Assembly (NCBI GenBank): GCA_934202215.1
Contig: CAKPXR010000036.1
Coordinates: 1-14,518 of the forward strand
Source: an uncultured Veillonella sp.
Lineage (GTDB): Bacteria > Bacillota > Negativicutes > Veillonellales > Veillonellaceae
Length of the DNA stretch: 14,518 nucleotides
Direction: 5' to 3'
Below the pieces are notes generated by a model that was not told the origin of the DNA, did not search any database, and saw only the letters and a list, made by a program, of their open reading frames with translations. Shown in pieces: positions 1 to 6,580 of the stretch. The position numbers were made by a program, and so were the translations under genes. Positions within the stretch are counted from its first letter, which is position 1. Each line of letters starts with the position of its first letter.

Positions 1-70
1 TTAACGGCCTCATGGAACGCCGACTCGCTATCTATACCACACGCACCCCTGTCGAAACCTTTACATCCCC
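1..70 (-). ncRNA. ssrA: tmRNA (ssrA), 5' part only, runs off the left edge
   Basis: Read on the minus strand from position 70, the RNA begins GGGGATGTAAAGG, followed by TTCGACAGGGG and, further on, GCGAGTCGGCG and GGCCGTTAA. This is the typical 5' end of Firmicute tmRNA: the GGGG acceptor strand, the D-loop-like TTCGACAGGG, and the first helix leading toward the tag-coding part. tmRNA works with SmpB to free ribosomes stalled on broken mRNAs and to tag the nascent peptide for degradation. Only about 70 nt are present, so the tag peptide and the 3' tRNA-like half cannot be seen. The mature 5' end at 70 is inferred from the family; a short leader of about 10 nt would be removed by RNase P. The partner smpB lies about 2.6 kb upstream. 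Confidence 0.9.
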
Positions 71-86
71 GTGCGTCGGTCTCATA

Positions 87-115
87 ATTATAAGCCTATT
101 TATTAGTGCTGTCAA
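87..115 (-). promoter_or_regulatory. sigma-A promoter of ssrA
   Basis: On the minus strand, TTGACA (110-115) and TATAAT (87-92) are separated by exactly 17 nt. Both hexamers match the housekeeping consensus perfectly, making this the strongest promoter in the window, as expected for an abundant stable RNA. The start would fall near position 80, about 10 nt before the mature tmRNA end. Confidence 0.9.
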
Positions 116-149
116 TTCAACCAAAACTTCACTAGACCAACATTCTTAT

Positions 150-1307
150 TTACTTTACTGTCTGCATCGCTTTATGCAATGTATGACATACATACTCTAT
201 TTGTTCTTTATTATGAGCAGCTGTAACGGTCAATCGTATTCTACTTTCACCAATAGGTACTGTAGGCGGACGAATAGCTGTTCCAATAATGCCAGCCTCA
301 TATAGGTAATCGGATACTGCAAGTGTATCTTCATTACTTCCGATTAGTATTGGGAAAATTGGCGTTTCATTGGTAGAATCAATTCCCATGGAAATCAATT
401 GGTCTGCCATATAGTTTACATTCGCTTGTAAGCGCCCTAAAACAGATGTATCAGTGTCAAGAACCTTTAGTGCAGCTAGGGCCGCCCCTATATCAGCAGG
501 AGATAATGCGGTGGAGAATATAAAGCTACGACTCGTATTAACGAGATAATCTATGATAGTGCTATTTGCAGCTACATAACCACCAACAGATCCTAAGGAT
601 TTACTCAATGTACCGAGTTGAATATCTATCTCTTTCTCTAAATTAAAATAAGCAGCCGTACCATGACCATTACCGATAGTGCCAGTTGCATGTGCATCAT
701 CTACCATGAGCAATGCATTGTAGTCACGGCTTAATTCATATAATTTATCAAGCGGTGCAACATCGCCATCCATACTAAATACACCATCTGTGACAATCAG
801 CTTTCGTGCATTACGATCTACTTGTTTTAATAAATACTTTAGTTCGTCTACATCACAATGACTATATGCCTTTACTGCTCCTCTACTCAATCTACACCCA
901 TCAATAATACTAGCATGATTTAGAGCATCGCTAAAAATGATAGTATTCTTATCAGCTATAGCAGAAATAGTCCCCACATTAGCCATATAACCTGTATTAA
1001 ATACAAGGGCTTTTTCAGTATTCTTAAATTTTGCTAATTCGTTTTCTAGATCTGTAAATAATGGAAATGTACCAGATACGAGGCGCGATCCACCAGATCC
1101 TGTTCCATATTGTTGAGTCCCTTTCAAGGCCCCTTCTATTACACGAGAATCAAAAGTTAAGCCCAAATAATTATTTGAAGCCATCATCAAATATTCTTTA
1201 TCATCTCGTTTCACGCGCACTGCATCTATAGGGCAGTATTCTTTTAAGGTTCGTAGATTATGATTCTGTACCTTTGTGTCTAATTGTTCTTTAAAAAATT
1301 CGTACAT
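150..1307 (-). CDS. bioF: 8-amino-7-oxononanoate synthase (BioF)
   Basis: This 385-residue PLP enzyme of the alpha-oxoamine synthase family condenses pimeloyl-CoA with L-alanine to 8-amino-7-oxononanoate (KAPA), the first committed step of biotin ring assembly. Visible signatures are SNNYLGL (about 44-50), the GSGGSRL stretch near 70-76, NHAS with H131, DDAHATG (203-209) and LGTLSKSLG with the probable PLP-binding lysine K236. The length is normal for the family. The chosen ATG at 1307 is preceded by GGAGATAAA; an ATG 45 nt upstream (1352) would add an unconserved 15-residue extension inside bioW. bioF begins 1 nt after the bioW stop, so the two are co-transcribed and probably translationally coupled. 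bioA, bioD and bioB are not in the window. A close relative such as 2-amino-3-ketobutyrate CoA ligase is conceivable from sequence alone, but the adjacent bioW settles the role. Confidence 0.95.
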   Translation of the reverse strand: MYEFFKEQLDTKVQNHNLRTLKEYCPIDAVRVKRDDKEYLMMASNNYLGLTFDSRVIEGALKGTQQYGTGSGGSRLVSGTFPLFTDLENELAKFKNTEKALVFNTGYMANVGTISAIADKNTIIFSDALNHASIIDGCRLSRGAVKAYSHCDVDELKYLLKQVDRNARKLIVTDGVFSMDGDVAPLDKLYELSRDYNALLMVDDAHATGTIGNGHGTAAYFNLEKEIDIQLGTLSKSLGSVGGYVAANSTIIDYLVNTSRSFIFSTALSPADIGAALAALKVLDTDTSVLGRLQANVNYMADQLISMGIDSTNETPIFPILIGSNEDTLAVSDYLYEAGIIGTAIRPPTVPIGESRIRLTVTAAHNKEQIEYVCHTLHKAMQTVK

Positions 1308-1308
1308 T

Positions 1309-2040
1309 TTATCTCCGTTGAACAAGTACAGGAGCACTCTCCAAATACTCAATTACACTTTCACTATCTATATCAGATTGAACAAAGAAAACGCGTCCCC
1401 CTATATTAGATCCTAATTCTTTCATATTGGGAAGTCGATGGTATACGCCATTACATGCCACATAGCCTACTGTATAATCTGGATCATCAGACCAGCATAA
1501 TTCTCCCACAACGCCATCAGCAGATTGCACCTTAGAGGCTAGTACTAAGGCCTCTCTCATATGATCATTGTCACCTAATGCATGAGAGTCAAAGGAGTCC
1601 ATGTGACTCACACGTACACCGCGATTTCCTTCATCTAAGCGTTCACCCGAAATAGCATCTACTAACATAGCACCGCGCATGGATCTATCTAAACTTTTTA
1701 ACATAGAAATAGCTTTGTGAACAGCAGTCTTAGTAATAGCAGGACCATCTAATAGTTCAGTCGCCAATTGATGGGATTCAGAAATACTACCAGTTTTATG
1801 TTCCTCTACCTTTAGACAGTCTATATATGTAATCTTCTCCGATGGGATTAAATCTACAGTAATATTTATAAAGTCAGCAGTTCCTTTACTGTGATGCAGT
1901 GCACGTTCAGCTAACGATTGTGCTATAGCGCCAACTTCATTTAATTTTACAATACGTTCTGCCCCAGAAATATGGTGGCCCCCTTTTTCATGGGGACCAC
2001 CTTGTGCTGCACGCATACGTACACTATATAATTCACTCAT
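1309..2040 (-). CDS. bioW: 6-carboxyhexanoate-CoA ligase (pimeloyl-CoA synthetase, BioW)
   Basis: BioW activates free pimelate with ATP and CoA to pimeloyl-CoA, the substrate of BioF. The 243-residue protein starts with YSVRMRAAQGGPHEKGGHHISGAER (read as two parts: YSVRMRAA, then HISGAER), which is the conserved N-terminal block of the BioW family. It also has a conserved MRGAMLVD stretch near residue 120 and HMDSFDSHALGDNDHMREALVLASKV in the middle. The length is close to Bacillus BioW. Its start codon overlaps the stop of the upstream S-component gene by one base (TAATG), with AAGG about 7 nt upstream. Use of BioW rather than the BioC/BioH route implies that biotin synthesis here begins from free pimelate, made or imported. 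Confidence 0.94.
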   Translation of the reverse strand: MSELYSVRMRAAQGGPHEKGGHHISGAERIVKLNEVGAIAQSLAERALHHSKGTADFINITVDLIPSEKITYIDCLKVEEHKTGSISESHQLATELLDGPAITKTAVHKAISMLKSLDRSMRGAMLVDAISGERLDEGNRGVRVSHMDSFDSHALGDNDHMREALVLASKVQSADGVVGELCWSDDPDYTVGYVACNGVYHRLPNMKELGSNIGGRVFFVQSDIDSESVIEYLESAPVLVQRR

Positions 2041-2540
2041 TATGATACCTTACCTTTTATTACATGATTTTGATGTGCTTGACTATGGATTTTACGGAAT
2101 ACTTTTACAAATACAGGAGCCATAATAACCGTGAAAATCATGCCAGGCACTGCTAAGGCAACCATAGGTAATGCGGCTTTACCAATATATACGGACAAGG
2201 TTAACCGCGCTAAGGCAGATGCAATTGGACCTGAAATCATAATACCGATCAAGTGATTATGGCACATCCAAAGGATTAGACCTACAATGAGGCGGAATTG
2301 CATGGCAATCATAACATTTAAAATAGTTTGAGTACCTACTGCTAGGCCAATTAAGCTAGATAGACATCCACTAATAATATACTTCTTAAAACCGAATACG
2401 GCACATATTGCTACCGCTAACGGGGCCGATAATTGAAACTCTATACCTGGAATAACATTAGGTATTTTAATAGCCCCTAATACAGTAATCATAGCAGTTA
2501 AAATAGCGACCTCAGTAATGTACCGAATGTTCTGATTCAT
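2040..2540 (-). CDS. ECF-transporter S component-like membrane protein in the biotin operon
   Basis: This 166-residue protein is very hydrophobic, with about five to six membrane segments. Its N-terminus (TEVAILTAMITVLGAIKIPN) and following PGIEFQLSAPLAVAICAVFGFKKY resemble the substrate-binding (S) subunits of energy-coupling factor vitamin transporters, where an early helix is followed by a short loop and a glycine-rich helix pair. It does not look like a textbook BioY, and TrpP-like S proteins share the same general shape, so the substrate is open. It is the first gene of the bioW-bioF operon, with AGGAG 7 nt before the ATG and a BirA-like operator upstream. That context suggests import of biotin or a precursor such as pimelate. 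No ATPase or T subunit gene is nearby, so it would have to share an ECF module encoded elsewhere. Confidence 0.65.
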   Translation of the reverse strand: MNQNIRYITEVAILTAMITVLGAIKIPNVIPGIEFQLSAPLAVAICAVFGFKKYIISGCLSSLIGLAVGTQTILNVMIAMQFRLIVGLILWMCHNHLIGIMISGPIASALARLTLSVYIGKAALPMVALAVPGMIFTVIMAPVFVKVFRKIHSQAHQNHVIKGKVS

Positions 2541-2564
2541 GATGTTTCTCCTCTTACTTAGAAA

Positions 2565-2597
2565 ATGTCAACCACAAACACGACTCTTTGTTTACAT
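2565..2597 (-). promoter_or_regulatory. BirA-like biotin operator
   Basis: On the minus strand two 9-nt half-sites, ATGTAAACA (2589-2597) and GGTTGACAT (2565-2573), form an inverted repeat (7 of 9 positions) with a 15-nt spacer. The known BirA operator is TTGTAAACC, a spacer of about 14-16 nt, then GGTTTACAA, so both arms and the spacing fit. The site starts on the last base pairs of the -10 hexamer and covers the expected start site, so biotinyl-AMP-loaded BirA would block transcription initiation. The similarity was judged by eye from memory of the consensus. Confidence 0.75.
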
Positions 2598-2624
2598 TAT
2601 AATTTCAATATACACATTTATCAA
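2596..2624 (-). promoter_or_regulatory. sigma-A promoter of the biotin operon
   Basis: TTGATA (2619-2624) and a perfect TATAAT (2596-2601) on the minus strand are 17 nt apart. Transcription would start near 2589, inside the BirA-like operator, leaving a leader of about 50 nt before the S-component ATG at 2540. Confidence 0.87.
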
Positions 2625-2655
2625 CTAAAAATACAGAATAAGTTGACAAATATCA

Positions 2656-2690
2656 CAAAAAAGATCGAGCCATTATGACTCGATCTTTTT
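2656..2690 (-). terminator. Rho-independent terminator after smpB
   Basis: The stem GATCGAG/CTCGATC (2663-2669 with 2679-2685) has a 9-nt loop and is extended by A:T pairs. On the minus strand it is followed by a run of six T, only a few bases after the smpB stop. The flanking A and T runs make it potentially bidirectional, but no plus-strand gene needs it. It separates rnr-smpB from the biotin operon. Confidence 0.9.
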
Positions 2691-2693
2691 AAT

Positions 2694-3164
2694 TTAATAT
2701 TTTTGTTGTTCTTTAAGTCTCTTAGCAATATCTCGTTTAGCATCGCGTTCTGCCATATCTTGACGCTTATCATACAGCTTTTTACCAGTTACAAGACCAA
2801 CGGTTACCTTTACATAACCATGACTAAAATGGAAATTAAGCGGCACTAAAGAGAATCCTTTCTCCTTAACCTGAGCATGCAGTTTATTGATTTCAGATTT
2901 ATGCATCAACAATTTGCGAGTTCGTTCAGGTTCATGATTAAAGCGGTTCCCTTGTTCGTATGGACTAATGTGAACACCATACAATAAGAGCTCACCTTTA
3001 TCAATGCGACAAAAGCTATCTTTTAGGTTCAGCTTACCTTGACGTATGGATTTAATTTCAGTACCTGTCAAAGCAATACCAGCTTCATAGGTTTCATGAA
3101 TATTAAAATCATGACGCGCCTTACGATTATCAGCAATAAGAGATGGACTAGATTGTTTTGCCAT
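2694..3164 (-). CDS. smpB: SsrA-binding protein SmpB
   Basis: SmpB binds the tRNA-like domain of tmRNA, delivers it with EF-Tu to the stalled ribosome A site, and reads the empty mRNA channel with its C-terminal tail. The 156-residue protein has the canonical order: NRKARHDFNIHETYEAGIALTG near the N-terminus, GTEIKSIRQGKLNLKDSF (about 35-52), LLLYGVHISPYEQGNRFNHEP (about 60-80), RKLLMHKSEI, and a basic tail with KLYDKRQDMAERDAKRDIAKRLK. Length is normal. The ATG is 8 nt past the rnr stop with GAGGT before it, so rnr and smpB form one unit. In many Firmicutes ssrA follows directly; here the biotin operon lies between. Confidence 0.97.
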   Translation of the reverse strand: MAKQSSPSLIADNRKARHDFNIHETYEAGIALTGTEIKSIRQGKLNLKDSFCRIDKGELLLYGVHISPYEQGNRFNHEPERTRKLLMHKSEINKLHAQVKEKGFSLVPLNFHFSHGYVKVTVGLVTGKKLYDKRQDMAERDAKRDIAKRLKEQQKY

Positions 3165-3172
3165 ATATACCT

Positions 3173-5536
3173 CTATCGTTTACGTTTACTTTTAGATTTC
3201 TTAGATTGATTGCGCTTCGATGTTTTATTAGATTTCTTACGACTTGATTTACCCTTACTAGATTTTTTACTGAAAGTATCATATCTAGAATGGCTAGATT
3301 TATTTCTATCCCGTCGTGAAGATTTTTTACTAGATTTGCTTGAAGATTTACGACCTTTACGACTACCAAAGCTATCTCGACTACTTGCATAGTCAGAACC
3401 ATTGCGCAATTGTTCTTGTATAGCCATTAAATTATTAACTTCACCTAGTACAAAGTCGATTTGTTTCTTTTCTACATCAGCTTTTACCAATGTAACAGTT
3501 ACCTTTTCACCTAGATGATAGGTTTTACCGGTTCTCTTACCTACGAGCACAAAATGTTCTTCATCGAAGAAATAGTAATCATCGTTCATCATGCTCATAT
3601 GCACAAGACCATCGATACCATTTTCTAATTCTACAAACATCCCAAAGGACGTAATGCTAGAAATTGTTCCTTCAAAGACTTCCCCTACAAATGGAACCAT
3701 ATATTGGGTCTTTTTGAGATCTACTGTATCTCGTTCGGCCTCAGTGGCAACTTGTTCTTGTATAGAAGAATGTTCTACAGCCCCCACTAAGAAGGTTTCA
3801 TCTACATCGCGTTTAGAATAGCCATTTTTCCAGTGCATATCCGCTTTTAACAGGCGGTGAACCATTAAGTCAGGATATCGTCTAATAGGAGATGTGAAAT
3901 GCGTATAACATGTAGATGCCAAGCCAAAATGGCCCACATTGTTGGTACTATATTTAGCTTGCTGCATAGAGCGTAAGGTCATAATTTGAACTACTTGCTC
4001 AATATCTTGCCCTTTTACTACATCTAAGATTTTTTGGAAATCTCTTGGTGTTACACCATCAGTACTAAGGACTAGGTTTTGACCTAAATAATTAAGCACC
4101 TTTTGGAATAAATCTAGTTTTTCCTCACTAGGATTCTCATGAATACGATATACCGATGTACGGTGTGTATGCTCTAAATGTGTAGCCACTGTTTCATTGG
4201 CAATGAGCATACATTCTTCGATAAGTCGTTCCGCCATGGTACGATCTCGTTTTACGATGCGCAACGGTGTACCATCATGATCAAGTAATACCTTGTACTC
4301 AGGAAAATCAAAGTCCAATGCACCTCTACGACGACGCATTGCATTAAGAATTTTAGAGATTTCTGCTAAATCACGAAGCATTGGCATAAAGTCTTGTAAA
4401 TCGTCAGGAATAATATTTTCTTCCAGTGCCTTATACACTTCTTTATAACTACAACGACGACCTACGTGAATAATAGAAGGTCGTATACGATAATTTACAA
4501 CCTTACCAGTATGATCAATTTCCATCATACACGTCATAGCGTAACGATCTTCATGAGCATTTAAACTACAAATGCCATTAGATAAAACCTCAGGTAACAT
4601 CGGTACTACTCTATCAACTAAATATACGGATGTCCCCCGTTTATAGGCCTCGTTGTCAATGGCTTTCCCAGATGTTACATAATGACTCACATCTGCAATA
4701 TGTACGCCTAATTCATAATTACCATTTGGTAATTTACGACCACTCACAGCATCGTCTAAATCCTTTGCGTCTTCTCCATCAATGGTAACCATTTGTACAT
4801 CACGAAGGTCCCAACGATCAGAATCCTCATGAATGACCGTATCAATTTTCTTGCTCGCTTTAATGACATCGTCTGGGAAATTAAATGGAATCTTATGATT
4901 CGCCATGATGCAGTTAATATCGAGCCCCACATCACCTTTATAGCCAAGAATTTCCGTAATTATACCTTCTGGCTTTTTATCGCCTTCTGGCCATTTTGTA
5001 ATTTTGACTAGTACCTTTGCGCCACTACGAGCATCTAATGTATTTTTTAAGTCTACAAAGATATCGGTCCCTATCCGTTCATCATCAGGGATAACAAAGC
5101 CAAAGTGTTGTTGTCGGTCATAGGTACCTACCACGGTTTCATTGGCTCGTTCAATAACATCAACGATAATGCCTTCTCGTTTATGCTTTGTATAGTTAGA
5201 TGGTACAACGCGAACTCGAACCTTATCATTGTGCATAGCAGTCCCTTTATTTTGTTCTGCTACATATATATCTTCATCTTCAGGCATAATCACAAAGCCA
5301 TACGACTTACGATAGCCCTTATAAATACCTTCATATTCTTCATGTTGTTGTTCTGCATATTGATATACATCAGGTCGAGAAGATGTTAGCACCCCTTCTC
5401 GAGCAAGCATTTTTGCTGAACGAATAAACATCTCAAGATCCTTACCACCTCGGATGTGATTATCCATAGCAGCATCTTCAATATGATATGCATGTGGTTG
5501 TATAGATTTATAAAAGTCTAATACTTTCTTCTTCAA
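3173..5536 (-). CDS. rnr: Ribonuclease R
   Basis: RNase R is a processive 3'-to-5' exoribonuclease that degrades structured RNA and helps clear non-stop mRNAs during trans-translation. The 787-residue protein has N-terminal cold-shock-like RNA-binding domains (about 60-200, for example KSYGFVIMPEDEDIYV and HFGFVIPDDERIGTDIFV), the RNB catalytic domain from about 240 with TIDGEDAKDLDDA (D253, D259, D261, D262 as likely metal ligands), an S1 domain (about 625-705, GTISSITSFGMFVELENGI), and a tail of about 70 residues made almost only of Lys, Ser and Arg. Translation starts at TTG: AAGGAGGTG lies 5-6 nt upstream and no ATG fits as well. It is 55 nt downstream of secG, behind a terminator, and is followed after 8 nt by smpB. 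Confidence 0.96.
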   Translation of the reverse strand: MKKKVLDFYKSIQPHAYHIEDAAMDNHIRGGKDLEMFIRSAKMLAREGVLTSSRPDVYQYAEQQHEEYEGIYKGYRKSYGFVIMPEDEDIYVAEQNKGTAMHNDKVRVRVVPSNYTKHKREGIIVDVIERANETVVGTYDRQQHFGFVIPDDERIGTDIFVDLKNTLDARSGAKVLVKITKWPEGDKKPEGIITEILGYKGDVGLDINCIMANHKIPFNFPDDVIKASKKIDTVIHEDSDRWDLRDVQMVTIDGEDAKDLDDAVSGRKLPNGNYELGVHIADVSHYVTSGKAIDNEAYKRGTSVYLVDRVVPMLPEVLSNGICSLNAHEDRYAMTCMMEIDHTGKVVNYRIRPSIIHVGRRCSYKEVYKALEENIIPDDLQDFMPMLRDLAEISKILNAMRRRRGALDFDFPEYKVLLDHDGTPLRIVKRDRTMAERLIEECMLIANETVATHLEHTHRTSVYRIHENPSEEKLDLFQKVLNYLGQNLVLSTDGVTPRDFQKILDVVKGQDIEQVVQIMTLRSMQQAKYSTNNVGHFGLASTCYTHFTSPIRRYPDLMVHRLLKADMHWKNGYSKRDVDETFLVGAVEHSSIQEQVATEAERDTVDLKKTQYMVPFVGEVFEGTISSITSFGMFVELENGIDGLVHMSMMNDDYYFFDEEHFVLVGKRTGKTYHLGEKVTVTLVKADVEKKQIDFVLGEVNNLMAIQEQLRNGSDYASSRDSFGSRKGRKSSSKSSKKSSRRDRNKSSHSRYDTFSKKSSKGKSSRKKSNKTSKRNQSKKSKSKRKR

Positions 5537-5556
5537 ATCTTCACCTCCTTATTCTG

Positions 5557-5586
5557 AAAAAAGAAAAAGCCTGCAAAGCAGGCTTT
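5557..5586 (-). terminator. Rho-independent terminator after secG
   Basis: A perfect 9-bp stem AAAGCCTGC/GCAGGCTTT (5566-5574 with 5578-5586) with a 3-nt loop is followed on the minus strand by TTTTTCTTTTTT. It begins 5 nt after the secG stop and ends about 20 nt before the rnr start. Confidence 0.92.
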
Positions 5587-5591
5587 CATCA

Positions 5592-5837
5592 TTAGAATTG
5601 ATTAATCATTGCCCCTAACACTAAGCTCAACACAGCAAAGATAATCCCCAATATAATCGTACATTTAGATAAGAACGCATCCAAACCGCGTTGCTTACCA
5701 CCAAAAGAAGAGTCTGCCGCACCAGAAACAGCACCACCCATGCCTGCGTTTTTGCTATTCTGTGCAACCACTACTACGATTAATAAGATAGATACGATAA
5801 CTTCTACAATCATTAAGAAATTTGTCACGACTGTCAT
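5592..5837 (-). CDS. secG: Preprotein translocase subunit SecG
   Basis: SecG is the small accessory subunit of the SecYEG channel in the cytoplasmic membrane and speeds SecA-driven protein export. The 81-residue product has two hydrophobic helices (about 6-25 and 58-78) joined by a glycine-rich loop with QNSKNAGMGGAVSGAADSSFGGKQRGLDAFLSK, which is the family hallmark. The ATG at 5837 overlaps the sigH stop by 4 nt (ATGA), and AGGAAGG abuts it. A GTG three codons further in (5828) has better spacing from that ribosome binding site and is an alternative start. A terminator follows directly. Confidence 0.94.
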   Translation of the reverse strand: MTVVTNFLMIVEVIVSILLIVVVVAQNSKNAGMGGAVSGAADSSFGGKQRGLDAFLSKCTIILGIIFAVLSLVLGAMINQF

Positions 5838-6508
5838 CCTTCCTGTGTGGCTCTGGGAGAATCCAAAACCCGATGTTCTAAATACTTCTCTAATTTACGT
5901 TTAACCCTTTGTAACGCATTGTCTATAGATTTGACACTGCGATCTGTGACCTCAGCCATTTCTTGGTAAGAACGTCCGTCTAGGTATCCTTCCAAGACCT
6001 CCCACTCGAGTTCACTTAAAATATGACCAATATTGCGTTCAATATCATCCAATTCCTCTTGGCTGATAATAAGATCCTCAGGATTGGTAACCTTTGCTGA
6101 GGATAGCATCTCGATCAACGTACGCTCTGATTCCTCTGTGTATACCGGTTTATTTAACGATACATAAGAATTTAAAGGCGCATGTTTTTGTCTTGTTGCC
6201 GACTTAATAGCCGTAATAATTTGTCTAGTTATACAAAGCTCTGCAAAAGCTCTAAAGGACGCCAATTTATCATGTTTAAAATCTCGCGTAGCCTTATATA
6301 GGCCAATCATTCCTTCTTGAATGATATCCTCTCGATCAGCACCTACCAAAAAATAAGAGCGTGCCTTTGCACGAACAAAGTTTTTATATTTATTAACAAT
6401 ATAATCGATTGCAAACTCATTTTGCTCTTCTTGAGCTATGACCACAACTTGCTCATCAGTCATTTCTTTGAAATTGTAATCGGACTTGCGTGTATGAATA
6501 CTGTTCAT
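5834..6508 (-). CDS. sigH: Sigma-H family alternative RNA polymerase sigma factor
   Basis: This 224-residue sigma-70 family protein matches Bacillus SigH, which directs early stationary-phase, competence and sporulation-onset genes. Region 2 lies at about 41-77 (YKNFVRAKARSYFLVGADRE, then DIIQEGMIGLYKATRDF) and region 4 at about 165-210, with an HTH around SYQEMAEVTDRSVKSIDNAL. The ATG at 6508 is chosen because AAGGAGGAG sits 4 nt upstream and the protein begins MNSIHTRKSD; the longer frame back to 6577 would run through the gene's own promoter. It follows yacP, as in Bacillus, but is followed by secG rather than the rpmG-secE-nusG genes. If the host is a non-sporulating Veillonella, its targets are unlikely to be sporulation genes. 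Confidence 0.9.
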   Translation of the reverse strand: MNSIHTRKSDYNFKEMTDEQVVVIAQEEQNEFAIDYIVNKYKNFVRAKARSYFLVGADREDIIQEGMIGLYKATRDFKHDKLASFRAFAELCITRQIITAIKSATRQKHAPLNSYVSLNKPVYTEESERTLIEMLSSAKVTNPEDLIISQEELDDIERNIGHILSELEWEVLEGYLDGRSYQEMAEVTDRSVKSIDNALQRVKRKLEKYLEHRVLDSPRATQEG

Positions 6509-6548
6509 ATGCTCCTCCTTACAATTGAGCAGAAAAACCAATATATTC

Positions 6549-6577
6549 ATTATACTGGAAGTATATGTGATTTTCAA
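6549..6577 (-). promoter_or_regulatory. sigma-A promoter of sigH-secG
   Basis: TTGAAA (6572-6577) and a perfect TATAAT (6549-6554) lie 17 nt apart on the minus strand, immediately after the yacP stop codon (6581). The start would fall near 6542, giving a leader of about 33 nt to the sigH ATG. It lets sigH-secG be expressed independently of the T-box-controlled genes upstream. Confidence 0.87.
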
Positions 6578-6580
6578 CTA

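Noticed and set aside
12..305. Plus-strand frame of 97 codons at the left end
   Set aside because: It overlaps tmRNA, its promoter and the bioF 3' end antisense; no ribosome binding site or recognisable product.
1308..1352. N-terminal extension of BioF by 15 residues
   Set aside because: It lies inside the bioW coding end with no ribosome binding site; the ATG at 1307 has GGAG upstream and the expected family N-terminus.
2656..2690. Regulatory palindrome or attachment site at the AAGATCGAG repeat
   Set aside because: Its position after smpB, GC stem and T run make it an ordinary terminator; no repeat copy elsewhere in the window marks an insertion.
3148..3402. Alternative minus-strand frame of 84 codons over the rnr 3' end
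   Set aside because: It arises from the low-complexity Lys/Ser tail of RNase R read in another frame and has no family features.
5592..5700. Weak promoter for rnr inside secG (TTGAGC with GATTAA, 17 nt apart)
   Set aside because: The -10 match is poor and the transcript would still have to cross the terminator at 5566-5586.
6509..6577. N-terminal extension of SigH by 23 residues (ATG at 6577)
   Set aside because: It would run through the -35/-10 promoter at 6549-6577, lacks a ribosome binding site, and the ATG at 6508 has AAGGAGGAG just upstream.
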